The notes below the pieces were generated by a model. The model was given only the letters and a program-made list of their open reading frames with translations, was not told the DNA's origin and ran no database searches. A stretch of DNA of 64,000 nt from Psychroflexus torquis ATCC 700755 (GTDB lineage: Bacteria; Bacteroidota; Bacteroidia; Flavobacteriales; Flavobacteriaceae). Made by a program: the position numbers and the translations under genes. The DNA is taken from NCBI RefSeq assembly GCF_000153485.2, contig NC_018721.1:3410001-3474000 (forward strand). The letters are read 5' to 3'. Below are positions 45,597 through 54,409 of this stretch, piece after piece (position 1 is the stretch's first letter; each line of letters opens with the position of its first letter).

Positions 45597-46457
45597 TCAG
45601 TCTTTTTTTTCAAGTCCAAAACCATAAACTCCCATTACTGAACCCATCGAAATAAAGGCCTCTGGATCTATAATTTTCACCGTTTTAAGAATCGATTGAG
45701 AATCTTTTTTCTTTGCTAAAAGCATTAAGATTTTTATATCCTTTTGTGAGAAACCATCTTTTGCTTGAAGTTCGGTGATGCCTTGGTCGTGGTTAGAAAC
45801 AAGCTCATTTTTAATTTTATCAAACATCTCTGTGAAAATAAAAATCTGAACAGATTGCTTCCTGCCCTCAATCATCAAATCAACACAATACGCACTCACA
45901 CTCATTGCTACAAAACCATAAACAACTTGCTCTATAGAACCCATAACAAAATAGGAAGACGATATAATGATTAAATCCAAAGTCAAAATAAGCTGACCAG
46001 GACTATAATTCCGGTATTTGTTAATCATCATAGCAACGATATCCGTACCTCCAGTACTGCTTCCTTGAGATAGAATAATACCCGCACTAGCGCCTGCCAT
46101 TACACCTCCAATTATAGCACTCATAAATCTATCACTCACAAAAGGTTCAGTAATAACAGATTGCAAAAGCCATAAAAAGAAGGATAACACAAATGTGGCA
46201 AATATTGTTTTTATTCCGAAGCCAAAGCCTAGAATCTTCAAAGCAGCAATAATCAATAAACCATTTATGATAAAGACGGAATACCCAACTTTAAAACCCA
46301 TCATAAAATAAATAATGGTTCCAATTCCACTTACTCCTCCTCCAACAATTTCTGATGGAATAAGAAAACCGGTCCACGCTAAGGCATTTATGAAAAGTCC
46401 AAACGCAATAATAAAATAGGATTTAAACTGCTTATTGAAATTTAAAGACGCTGTCAT
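45597..46457 (-). CDS. YitT family (DUF2179) membrane protein
   Basis: A 286-residue protein with about six membrane helices (from LNFNKQFKSYFIIAFGLFI to ASAGIILSQGSS) and a C-terminal cytosolic DUF2179 domain (about 195-286: RKQSVQIFIFTEMFDKI, DGFSQKDIKILMLL, VKIIDPEAFISMGSVMGVYG). The conserved GGGVSGI and SSTGGTDIVAMMI blocks are clear. YitT proteins are widespread transporters of unproven substrate. It is divergent from an Lrp-type gene. This pair looks like normal chromosome set between cassette blocks. Confidence 0.9.
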   Translation of the reverse strand: MTASLNFNKQFKSYFIIAFGLFINALAWTGFLIPSEIVGGGVSGIGTIIYFMMGFKVGYSVFIINGLLIIAALKILGFGFGIKTIFATFVLSFFLWLLQSVITEPFVSDRFMSAIIGGVMAGASAGIILSQGSSTGGTDIVAMMINKYRNYSPGQLILTLDLIIISSSYFVMGSIEQVVYGFVAMSVSAYCVDLMIEGRKQSVQIFIFTEMFDKIKNELVSNHDQGITELQAKDGFSQKDIKILMLLAKKKDSQSILKTVKIIDPEAFISMGSVMGVYGFGLEKKD

Positions 46458-46491
46458 ATCATTTTAATGTATTAAATTCTGTGTCTTAAAG

Positions 46492-46499
46492 TATCTTTG
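46492..46499 (+). promoter_or_regulatory. Probable -7 promoter element of the Lrp/AsnC gene
   Basis: TATCTTTG fits TAnnTTTG. It lies 81 bp before the preferred ATG at 46581, in the short region shared with the divergent yitT gene. Confidence 0.4.
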
Positions 46500-46580
46500 T
46501 GCAAAATTATGTTTAAATGAATTTAAACCAAATTATATTTGTCATTATTTTATATAAACCAAAAAATATTCGATTTCAAT

Positions 46581-47039
46581 ATGAAGAATGAACTAGACTC
46601 GAAAGATATTCAGATTTTAAGCCTTTTGCTGAATAATGCACGGCTATCAAATAAAGAGATTGCTGCAAAGATTGAAATTGCACAGTCTAGTGCACACGAT
46701 AGAATTAAAAAATTAACTCAGAAGGGGTACTTGAAGGGAGCAAATGCCCAAATTGATCAAAAAAAGCTGGGACTTAATATTGAGGTAATGTTAGCCATTA
46801 AGCTAAATAAGCAACACCGTTCAATAATTACAGATTTCTTGGAGAAGGCCTCTCAATTACCTGGTGTTATTCAATTATTTCATATGGCAGGTGACAATGA
46901 TTTTATTTTGCACATCGCAGTAAAAGACACTGACGAGTTAAGGAGCTTTATTCTCGATAGATTATCTACTCTAGATTATATACACAGTACTCAAACTACA
47001 ATGGTTTTACACAGTGAAAAGGTAAATAATATTCTATAA
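46581..47039 (+). CDS. Lrp/AsnC family transcriptional regulator
   Basis: A 152-residue regulator with an N-terminal helix-turn-helix (LDSKDIQILSLLLNNARLSNKEIAAKI and AQSSAHDRIKKLTQKGYLKG) and a C-terminal RAM ligand-binding domain (about 70-150: MLAIKLNKQHRSIITDFLEKA, LPGVIQLFHMAGDNDFILHIAVKD). I chose the ATG at 46581; a TTG 14 codons upstream adds residues unlike the family. It probably responds to an amino acid and may control the divergent YitT gene. Confidence 0.92.
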   Translation: MKNELDSKDIQILSLLLNNARLSNKEIAAKIEIAQSSAHDRIKKLTQKGYLKGANAQIDQKKLGLNIEVMLAIKLNKQHRSIITDFLEKASQLPGVIQLFHMAGDNDFILHIAVKDTDELRSFILDRLSTLDYIHSTQTTMVLHSEKVNNIL

Positions 47040-47194
47040 GTATTCAGTAAGTGGTCTAACTGTTAATCAGATTACAAAGGCTGTCAATTTTAGTTGACTT
47101 GTTTTAATGTAATATGATGTTTTTGCATAAAAAGAAACAATTTATTGCGACATTATAGGTTTAAATTGGTATAACGTCCAAACTGAAGAAAAAA

Positions 47195-47412
47195 GGGCAA
47201 TATCAAGTGAAACTGACATAAAAAGAAACCAACCCTAAAAATACACTTACTTCAAGTGACCATCAAAGAAAAAAAGTAACTAATTTGATGTAAAATCTTT
47301 TATCCTTTTTTAAGGTCTATGCCTAATCGTTGACTTCACCCTTACCATCAATCCCGAATCAGTCAAAATAATATAAAGCTTCTACCTATCAGCACGCCAT
47401 ATACTTAGTTAT
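47195..47412 (-). repeat. Inter-cassette repeat, partial copy A
   Basis: It shares with copies B, C and E the aaagaaaccaaccctaaaaa block, the ccttttttaaggtctatgcc-like block, the cagtcaa-ataatata-agct block and the end gcacgccatatacttagttattg. Only the cassette-proximal third is present; the rest is missing or replaced. Confidence 0.6.
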
Positions 47413-47424
47413 TGGCAACTGGCA

Positions 47425-48417
47425 TTATTCCAGTATTTCTTTTAGTTTTTCATTCAATTTTTCTCCTCTTAAGTTGCGTCCAATTATTTCTCCATTCTCG
47501 GCAATTAAAAAGTTGTCAGGTATTCCATTAATTCCATAAATGAGAGAAGCTTCATTTTTTTGACCTTTTAAATCACTGACGTGCTCCCTATTTAAACTAT
47601 CTTTCTTTATTGCTCCTAGCCAACTTTCTTTGTCTTCGTCTAACGAAACTGCAAATATTTCAAATCCTTTTGGATTGAATTTTTCATAAGTTTTCACGAG
47701 GATAGGATTTTCTTGACGACAAGGACCACACCAAGAAGCCCAAAATTCGAGAAGTACAGCTTTTCCTTTCAAATTAGACAATTTCTTCAATTCTCCATTT
47801 TGGTTTTTCGATTCAAAGTCCGCAAATTGATCTCCGGTTTTTGGTTCTTTATTTAATTCAATATATTTTGTGATTTCTTCCCCAAATTTTGAGTTTTTAT
47901 TTTCTTTTGAAAGTTGTTCAAAAAGTCCTTTGGTTTTTTCTTTTCCCCAAGTTGTTGAATAAAGTGAAAGCATTGAAGCACTTACAATACTATTTGGATT
48001 GTCTTTTATAAATTCAATTTCTAATTTTTGTGCCTCTTCTCTTGGTAAGGTATCTATTTTTTGATGTAAAATGAAACTCAAATTTTCTGGTTCAGAACCT
48101 GTTATTTTTGCATTTCTAAAATCAGTTTTAGTCGCGTCAAAAGTCATTGGTTTATTTTCTGCCCACAAAAATCTATATTGAGAAAAGTCTTTAGTTCTTA
48201 TGATTACTTGTAAAGGCGAGCTCGATAATTTTGATTTAAAAACAAATGTATTATTCTTAATTTTAGTTGAGTCGATAGTATTATTTTCAACGTCTAAATA
48301 TAGAGTTGTTCCATTTTCAATCCCGTTCGTTGTTCCATTCAAAAAAAAATCCCTCTCAGGTTTTTCATTGCACGAAATTGATACTAATGTTATTATTCCG
48401 AATATTATTTTTTTCAT
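47425..48417 (-). CDS. TlpA-like thioredoxin-fold lipoprotein with DUF4369-like N-terminus
   Basis: A 330-residue lipoprotein (lipobox VSISC, Cys16). The N-terminal beta-rich part (25-110) resembles the DUF4369 domain common in Bacteroidota thiol oxidoreductases, followed by a helical linker. The C-terminal thioredoxin domain (about 195-330) has the redox motif WASWCGPC (Cys230, Cys233) and the cis-Pro in NGIPDNF. It likely reduces or isomerises disulfides in the periplasm. The gene is flanked by complementary ends (47408-47419 and 48436-48450), as expected of a cassette. Confidence 0.9.
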   Translation of the reverse strand: MKKIIFGIITLVSISCNEKPERDFFLNGTTNGIENGTTLYLDVENNTIDSTKIKNNTFVFKSKLSSSPLQVIIRTKDFSQYRFLWAENKPMTFDATKTDFRNAKITGSEPENLSFILHQKIDTLPREEAQKLEIEFIKDNPNSIVSASMLSLYSTTWGKEKTKGLFEQLSKENKNSKFGEEITKYIELNKEPKTGDQFADFESKNQNGELKKLSNLKGKAVLLEFWASWCGPCRQENPILVKTYEKFNPKGFEIFAVSLDEDKESWLGAIKKDSLNREHVSDLKGQKNEASLIYGINGIPDNFLIAENGEIIGRNLRGEKLNEKLKEILE

Positions 48418-48435
48418 TTATGTTTGTTTTTACTT

Positions 48436-49095
48436 GTTGCCAATATTAACCCTGAAAATAACGGTATCTAAAGATAATAATTTTTTGGTCATTATTTCTT
48501 AGGGATTTTAAGGGTTGTTTTTTTACAAAGATTGGTTTTGAATGTGATTGATTTAAAAGTCTTAACATTAAAAACAGGCTTTAATAAATGGTGAAATCTC
48601 GAAGCTAATTAATCTCAATATTAGAATACACTCTATCATAAATATTTAAAGAAAAACCTCCAAATACTTATTAAAATACTGTATTACAAGTACTTAATAG
48701 CAAATCAATAGCTTATTAATGGCCTCCAATGGCTTATCAATTACCTTGGATTGGAAGACCAATGGGTATGCAAAACCCATTGGTTCACCCTTAGTTCCCA
48801 GCTGGTTAAGAAGTTGAACGTTTTCGTTTTACCTAGATAGGTAGAAGTAAAACATAACAAAAAGAAATTACCCTAAAAAGTACCTCGTTTAGATAACCAA
48901 CTGAAAAAAAAGGGATGCAAAGCACTCTAAAAACAACCTTCTCATCTTGTAAGGTTCTTGCCAACTCATCGAATTCCCCCTTATCTAAAAATCCTGGAAT
49001 CAGTCAATAAATCATATAGCGGACTCCACTGAGTCTGCTTGTCGTGCCTTATCAGGTAGGCCTGTCAAAGTATTCGCATATTCACACTCCATATG
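48436..49095 (-). repeat. Inter-cassette repeat, copy B (most complete)
   Basis: About 660 bp. It begins at GTTGCCAATATTAACCC like copy F and carries a 9-bp perfect hairpin (48759-48767 with 48775-48783). It also has the core cgttttacctagataggtag, the block aaccaactgaaaaaaaaggg and the end cactccatatgccaatttat. No open frame of note. Confidence 0.8.
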
Positions 49096-49109
49096 CCAAT
49101 TTATTAGCT

Positions 49110-50354
49110 CTAGTTATTTCTCCGGATATAGTTTTTTACTTGCATCATCCAGTCTTTTTCGATAGCTAATTTTATATAGGGTTCAATTCCAATAGATTCT
49201 AATTTTAGGTATTTTGAATGCTTTTTAGACGTTAGAACTACTAAGTAATCATCACAAGGTAGATTGTAATTAGAATCTACTATTTCGTATGCCGCTGTTC
49301 CACTCGTTCTATTTCCCAGGATGGTGCAATTTTCAAAATCACTTAGTTTATATGCAAATTGTTCTGCATTACTTGCGGTTCTGTGATTAACTAAAACGTA
49401 GACATTATTTAGTTTAATATATTTCTTTAAAACTTTAAATAGTCCGTTAGAATTTCTGTCGCCACCACCACCATTATCTCGTAAGTCTAAGATTACATTC
49501 TTCTTGGTCAAAGTTCCTTCTAGAGATTTGTAAAATTTATCGGCATCAGAAAGTGTGGGATTCCAAGAGTTAAAACTCCCCACTTTTAAGTAGGTTGTTT
49601 CTGGTGATATTTCCTCTCTTAAATAGGTGGATTCAGGATATTTTGAAACGGAATAATTAGGTATTGAGGGCTCTTTTTGAAATCGCATAGTCAGAAAAAC
49701 CCCATTTTCAATCCGTTCGCCATAGGATATCATTCTTTTACTAGTCATACTTCCACCAACAGCTAATAAATAATTATGGCCATAAGGAACTAAAGTGTAA
49801 ATCACTTCACCAGCTTCCCAAACTTCATTTTCTGAATCTAAAATAATAGCTCTGTAGGAATCACTTTCTACCATTTTATAAACTCCAAGAGTCATATATC
49901 CTTTTCTGAAGTAAACGCCTTCAATAGAATTAATAGGTTGCTTTCTGAGTGCTGTTCTCAGACTATCTAAACTTATAACTGGTCTTGGATAAACAGTAAA
50001 GAGCTCTGTTTTTTTAAATATTTTAAACTTAGCAGTATCATTTTTTAAATCTCCATCTAATCCTGTGTTAATGCCATAAAGATTACAATGTCTATCATTT
50101 AAGGAAAGCATCAACTTATTCAATTCAAGAAAACACTCATAACCAGAGTTTAGATTTCTAATCTCTTTTTTTATTTTTGCATATTCCATCTCATAAGCCG
50201 CTTTGCTTACTTTGTAGGAAGGTGTTTTTTGAATCTTTTCATTTAAAAATTCTAAATCCATTTTACAACTGCAATCATTGATTTGAGCATTTGAAAATGC
50301 GATTGAGAAAATAAAAAATAGAAGTGAAATAGAAGACTTTTTAAATTTTCGCAT
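49110..50354 (-). CDS. Exported S41 family peptidase
   Basis: From the ATG at 50352-50354, 414 residues with a signal peptide (MRKFKKSSISLLFFIFSIAF, then SNAQ). A longer frame to 50429 adds 25 basic residues ahead of the signal and overlaps the next gene. The C-terminal tail-specific protease domain shows VILDLRDNGGGGDRNS, VYVLVNHRTASNAEQFAYKL (nucleophile Ser in TASNAE) and TILGNRTSGTAAYEIV. No PDZ domain is obvious. It should act in the periplasm or at the surface; the substrate is unknown. It forms a two-gene cassette with 50411-50923, and part of a palindromic element (ctaacggtcttgctaataat) lies between them. Confidence 0.85.
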   Translation of the reverse strand: MRKFKKSSISLLFFIFSIAFSNAQINDCSCKMDLEFLNEKIQKTPSYKVSKAAYEMEYAKIKKEIRNLNSGYECFLELNKLMLSLNDRHCNLYGINTGLDGDLKNDTAKFKIFKKTELFTVYPRPVISLDSLRTALRKQPINSIEGVYFRKGYMTLGVYKMVESDSYRAIILDSENEVWEAGEVIYTLVPYGHNYLLAVGGSMTSKRMISYGERIENGVFLTMRFQKEPSIPNYSVSKYPESTYLREEISPETTYLKVGSFNSWNPTLSDADKFYKSLEGTLTKKNVILDLRDNGGGGDRNSNGLFKVLKKYIKLNNVYVLVNHRTASNAEQFAYKLSDFENCTILGNRTSGTAAYEIVDSNYNLPCDDYLVVLTSKKHSKYLKLESIGIEPYIKLAIEKDWMMQVKNYIRRNN

Positions 50355-50410
50355 ATGTTTTTTTTTTTGACCATAGCTAACGGTCTTGCTAATAATCGTT
50401 TTAATGCTTT

Positions 50411-50923
50411 TTAGCTTTTGTTGTAGCACGTTTTTATTTTTTCTTTTAATTCATTCCCTGGTCTTTTTAGAACCAAAGTCATTTTTTCTAAATAATTTCT
50501 GTCAGTAAATTCTATTTCAAGGACATTACTGACTTCTTGAATTTTTTCAATCTTAACGTGACCGGGCTTTAAAGTGATACCATTCTTTTCAAATTCAAAA
50601 AACGTTGGTGTCAGTGGTTTGTTCTTTCCCAAAATTTTTGTCTTACCGATCACTACAATGTTTCTATCATTCAGTATTAAGTCGCAGTTGTTGAAGGAGT
50701 AAAGTGTTTGGTATGGATCTAAGTCAAACTTGTTCTTCTTTTTAAAGACATCAAAGTTTTTGAACCAAACTTTCAAGTCCGTATAAATTTCTGAAGAATT
50801 GTCTGAGTGTGCCTGAATTATCTTTTTTGTTCTCTTTTCAAGAGTTGTCATATATATCCAAAAGAAAACTATCGGAATAGACAACACCGATACGCTTAAA
50901 ATTATTTGGATGACTTGGTTCAT
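50411..50923 (-). CDS. Hypothetical membrane-anchored protein, 170 residues
   Basis: No family recognised. A membrane helix at residues 4-24 (QVIQIILSVSVLSIPIVFFWIY split) is followed by a charged helix and a beta-rich domain (FNNCDLILNDRNIVVIGKTKI, LEIEFTDRNYLEKMTLVLKRPG). The beta part looks PH-like. The S41 peptidase gene follows on the same strand. The upstream repeat copy C begins just before its start. Confidence 0.65.
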   Translation of the reverse strand: MNQVIQIILSVSVLSIPIVFFWIYMTTLEKRTKKIIQAHSDNSSEIYTDLKVWFKNFDVFKKKNKFDLDPYQTLYSFNNCDLILNDRNIVVIGKTKILGKNKPLTPTFFEFEKNGITLKPGHVKIEKIQEVSNVLEIEFTDRNYLEKMTLVLKRPGNELKEKIKTCYNKS

Positions 50924-50954
50924 TGTTATGTTTCTTCAAATAGGCTTCAACTTT

Positions 50955-51562
50955 CGGATAACACAACAAGTTGTGATATCCTCATTTTAGTGTTAGTATA
51001 AATTTAGTGATTATTTTATTATCTTGAAAGTTTTAACATTAAATACGGGCTTTAATAAACGGAGGAATCTCGGAGCTAATTAATCTCAAATCTTAATACT
51101 AGAATACACTCTATCATAAATATTTAAAGAAAAACCTCCAAACACTTATTAAAATTTTGTTTTACAAGTACTTAAAAGCAAATCAATAGCCTTCAATGGC
51201 TTATCAATTACCTCGGATTGGAAGACCAACGGGCATGCAAAGCCCATTGATTCATCCTTAGTTCCACGCTGGTTAAGAAGTTGAACGTTTTCGTTTTATC
51301 TAGATAGGTAGAAGTAAAACATAATAAAAAGAAATCACCCTAAAAAACACCTTTTTTAGATAACCAACCGAATAAAAGGGGATGTAAAGCACTTTATAAA
51401 CAAACGTCTCCTTTTGTAAGGTTCTTTCCAACTCCTAAAATTCCCCTTTACCAGCAATCCCGAGTCAGTCAATAAATCATATAGCTGACTCCACTGAGTC
51501 TTGCCTGTCGTGCCTTTGCAGGTAGAGCCTGTTGAAACGGTGGCCTATCGGCACTCCATATA
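50955..51562 (-). repeat. Inter-cassette repeat, copy C
   Basis: About 610 bp, closest to copy B. It opens with a hairpin GGATAACACAAC-AA-GTTGTGATATCC at 50957-50982. It then has the shared blocks aaatatttaaagaaaaacct, ttggaagaccaacgggcatg (hairpin at 51226-51250) and cgttttatctagataggtag. It ends at actccatatatttagttgtt. Confidence 0.8.
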
Positions 51563-51589
51563 TTTAGTTGTTGTGGCTGGTGTTTTTTA

Positions 51590-52138
51590 TCAATTCCCTG
51601 TTAATTTCAATTTCTTTTTTTCTAAATAAAAAATAATTAATGAAAATAGAATTTCTATGGTTCCACCAATCAATCCAATTATATGAAAGGGCAGGTTAAA
51701 AAGAAATCCTCCAAATCCTGATAAAATTAATGCTGCACCGAAAGCCCAATATATACGCATACCATAAATTGAGGAAAAGACTAAATAACGAGCTCCAATA
51801 GTTAATATCATTATTGGGAAAAACCAATTAGGACGGATTTGATACACAAAATAAGCTATGAATAGTCCAATAAATAACAAAAATGTACTTTCCAAAGCGA
51901 GGGATGATAATGGGTTTCCTGTTTTATGTTTTCCAGAGCGATTTAATCCTTTAGATAGTAGTATCCCTAATGGATGAATTAGCATTCCTCCAAAAAAGAA
52001 CACAAGTAGACTAATTTGTTCTGTACTCACTAATGCAGTAATTCCAGCTGTTAGCCATACAATACCAGATACAAGAGCGCCGGGACAACCCCCAAAATAG
52101 GATTTACACATATCTTCTTGTGCTTCTATAATATTCAT
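51590..52138 (-). CDS. Hypothetical polytopic membrane protein, 182 residues
   Basis: From the ATG at 52136-52138 it begins MNIIEAQEDMCKSYFGGCPG and has five or six membrane helices (LVSGIVWLTAGITALV, ISLLVFFFGGMLIHPLGILL, STFLLFIGLFIAYFVY, FFPIMILTIGARYLVF, IIGLIGGTIEILFSLIIF). It resembles small membrane families with conserved GGxPGxLVSGxVW and GGMLxHPLG motifs (possibly DUF7010), whose role is unknown. The earlier in-frame start falls in repeat-derived sequence. It is a single-gene cassette between repeat copies C and D. Confidence 0.75.
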   Translation of the reverse strand: MNIIEAQEDMCKSYFGGCPGALVSGIVWLTAGITALVSTEQISLLVFFFGGMLIHPLGILLSKGLNRSGKHKTGNPLSSLALESTFLLFIGLFIAYFVYQIRPNWFFPIMILTIGARYLVFSSIYGMRIYWAFGAALILSGFGGFLFNLPFHIIGLIGGTIEILFSLIIFYLEKKKLKLTGN

Positions 52139-52167
52139 TTCTATTTCATTTTTTTCGAAAGGTATAA

Positions 52168-52650
52168 CTTTGGCATAACACAACTTATTGTGTTATGCCC
52201 ATTTTCTTTATGATATAAATTTAGTGATTCTTTTATTATCATAAAAGTTTTAACATTAAAAGTATGCTTTAATAAACGGTGAAATCTTGGAGGTAATTGA
52301 TCGACCTCTTGAATCACAATAGTAGAGAACACTCTATCATAAATGCTTAAAGTATAATTTCTAAACACCTATTAAAATTCTGTTTTATAACCGCTAATAA
52401 GCAAATCAATAGCTGACTAATGGCCTGCAATGGTAATACAATCCCCTTGGATTAGAAGACCAACGAGTTTGCAAAACCGGATGGTTCACCTTTGGTTATG
52501 AAATTAAAGGTTTCTGTTTTGCCTAGATAGGTAGACGGGAAACACAACAAAAAAATTCAAAGAACGACAAATGCGAATCTCTAAGTCTAGACTACTAGTG
52601 TTTCAAAATCAAAGTATAAAAGAGTTCTTTTTACCTCAGTTCTTTGTTGC
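52168..52650 (-). repeat. Inter-cassette repeat, copy D
   Basis: It opens with a strong hairpin (GGCATAACACAA / TTGTGTTATGCC, 52170-52197), then the blocks taacattaaaa, aataaacggtgaaatctt, cctattaaaattctgttt, a weakened version of the central hairpin near 52462-52486 and the core ttttgcctagataggtag. It ends at acctcagttctttgttgcc, the end type of copies F, G and H. Confidence 0.75.
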
Positions 52651-52669
52651 CTGCTGGCTTTATTCATTT

Positions 52670-53209
52670 TTAAGCATATCCGTTTATATAAAGTTCCGAA
52701 TATGTCTTTTTTTTCAAATTCACTTTCAGATTGAAATAGCAGTTTCCACCGTCATTAACTTCCATAAGTTCTGATCTCCAATTCTCACTTCCCCAATCAT
52801 TGCAGAAAAAATTAATCCAAATCTCTTTTTGTCCCTTATCATTAATAATAGTAACATACTGTCGTTTGAATCCTTTTGTCTTCAATTCAAATCCTGTTTC
52901 TGTCCATCGATTGTTAGCATATATCGTATTATGCTTTTCAAGACTTTCACGTTGTTGTTCGTTATTTTCTTTTATGGCTTGTTCAATTATCTTTTCTACT
53001 TCGTTAAGTTCATTTTCTGATAGTGTGGTAAGTTCAGCATCCTTGAATATCCAATGCCAATCACTTTTATAGTCCAAAATCACATAGGTCGAGTCAGGAG
53101 TCTGGAAATGGGAGCTTACAATCTGCTTCTCAATAGTTTTGTCTGCTTGTTTTGTCTGCCCATTACAAGCAGTTAAAGAAATTATAAGTATTAACAATAA
53201 TTGTTTCAC
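52670..53209 (-). CDS. Hypothetical lipoprotein, 179 residues
   Basis: A lipoprotein signal ends in the lipobox SLTAC (Cys15). The mature part is hydrophilic with a long charged helix (TTLSENELNEVEKIIEQAIKENNEQQRE in two pieces) and a beta-rich C-terminus (KRQYVTIINDKGQKEIWINFFC). I recognise no family. It is a single-gene cassette between repeats D and E. Confidence 0.7.
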   Translation of the reverse strand: MKQLLLILIISLTACNGQTKQADKTIEKQIVSSHFQTPDSTYVILDYKSDWHWIFKDAELTTLSENELNEVEKIIEQAIKENNEQQRESLEKHNTIYANNRWTETGFELKTKGFKRQYVTIINDKGQKEIWINFFCNDWGSENWRSELMEVNDGGNCYFNLKVNLKKKTYSELYINGYA

Positions 53210-53227
53210 GGTGTTTTTTTCAAATGT

Positions 53228-53515
53228 TACACAACGTTTACCAGCTATGCATAGTACGGATCATTAGCTTTATTTGATTTTTCGAAGATAGTTAGAAGGA
53301 AAATACAAAAAAAGAATAACACTAAACAGCAACTTCTTCAGATGACCAACTGAAAAAAAAAGGGATACAAAGCTCTATAAAAACAGCCTTCTCCTTTTTT
53401 AAGGTTCTTGCCAACTCATCGAATTTTCCCTTGTTTGAAATTCCAGATCAGTCAACAAACCATATAGCGAACTCCACTGAGCATATCGAAGTGTTGGCCT
53501 ATCGGTACTCCATAT
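53228..53515 (-). repeat. Inter-cassette repeat, copy E (short)
   Basis: It begins with cacaacgtttaccagctatg-catagtacgg, which resembles the arm of the palindromic elements at 59-60 kb (caacggtctcggctatag-ttagtacggg). It then joins the second half of the long repeats (gaccaactgaaaaaaaaagg, ccttttttaaggttcttgcc, ggtactccatatgcttagtt). It therefore links the two repeat classes. It carries cactgagcatatcgaagtg, a relative of the repeat at 54944-54962. Confidence 0.7.
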
Positions 53516-53534
53516 GCTTAGTTATTGTAAAACG

Positions 53535-54104
53535 TTACTTTTCATTATTTAGTGGAAATGTAATTCCAACTGCAAAAGCTCCAACGAATTGTTTAACTGA
53601 TGGTTGAAAATAATAAGTAAATCCTAAATCAACATTATTATTCTTTCCTAATTCTAGTCCAATTGAAAAAGGGATGTGATAAATAATTCCGCCTTTATCA
53701 ATATTGTCAAAAGCTGTTAATGTTTCAAATTTTCCAATTGAAGTTCCTATTCCAATTTCAACGTATGGTGCAACCCAAGGAATTGGCGCACGAACTCTTG
53801 CTTTTCCTCCAAGTAAAAACGCTTTTGATTCGGCTTTTTCATTAGTCGGATTGTCATTTAAATCTTTTCCATTTGAACTTGTCAAAATAAAACCTGCGTA
53901 TGGTCTTAATTCAAACCAAGAAGCGACTTTTAATACTAGTTCTCCTTGTACATAAAAGCCATTATCAGCAATTTCGTCAATGCTATTGTATGGTACACTA
54001 ATACCATAACCAATTTGAGCATTTATTGATTTTTCTTTTATAAATTGAGCTTTAACTAAATTTGAAGTCAGAATTATAATGAATAATATCAGAGTTTTTT
54101 TCAT
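53535..54104 (-). CDS. Outer-membrane beta-barrel protein, 189 residues
   Basis: A signal peptide (1-19, SNLVKAQ) is followed by alternating strands (SINAQIGYGISVPYNS, GFYVQGELVLKVASWFELRPYAGFIL, LGGKARVRAPIPWVAPYVEIGIG, NVDLGFTYYFQPSVKQFVGAFAVGITFPL). This is typical of small 8-strand porin-like barrels in Bacteroidota. No specific function can be assigned. It is a cassette gene on the minus strand. Confidence 0.8.
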   Translation of the reverse strand: MKKTLILFIIILTSNLVKAQFIKEKSINAQIGYGISVPYNSIDEIADNGFYVQGELVLKVASWFELRPYAGFILTSSNGKDLNDNPTNEKAESKAFLLGGKARVRAPIPWVAPYVEIGIGTSIGKFETLTAFDNIDKGGIIYHIPFSIGLELGKNNNVDLGFTYYFQPSVKQFVGAFAVGITFPLNNEK

Positions 54105-54409
54105 AATTAAATAAAGTCATTGTTTAAGTTTAGTTGCGTGTTAAGAAATAAAGTTGACAAATAAATCACAGACCGGTAGGTAGTCCGCGAGGACTTTCGG
54201 ATGTAGGCTTGAAGAGAGCAATTAAATTTACACGGTGTTGCCATTTCGTTGTTTTCTTAGATTTCTAATTATTCTGCTTACTTTTATTTTACGTTTCAGT
54301 GAATTCGGTCAGCGTTTTATTTCATAATTATTTCAATACCGATAGAGTGAGTATTTCCTCAACTTGCTAAATTCTGCAGAAAGTTTGGTTTTTATTTAAA
54401 ACATTAATA
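54105..54409. other. Non-coding spacer with a GNRA-capped hairpin
   Basis: A 5-bp stem AGTCC/GGACT closed by the tetraloop GCGA lies at 54182-54195. Around it, ttgcgtgttaag (about 54132) and acacggtgttgcc (54231-54242) look like element arms of another type, but only one copy exists in the window. GTTGCCATT at 54237-54245 may be the left end of the VOC cassette. Confidence 0.4.

Noticed and set aside
45597..47039. YitT and Lrp genes as cassettes of the array
   Set aside because: They are divergent, have their own promoter-like sequence and show no complementary ends, so they look like ordinary chromosome between two repeat blocks.
41770..53515. CRISPR array
   Set aside because: The repeats are far too long, unevenly spaced and degenerate, and the sequence between them is coding. 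No cas genes are present.
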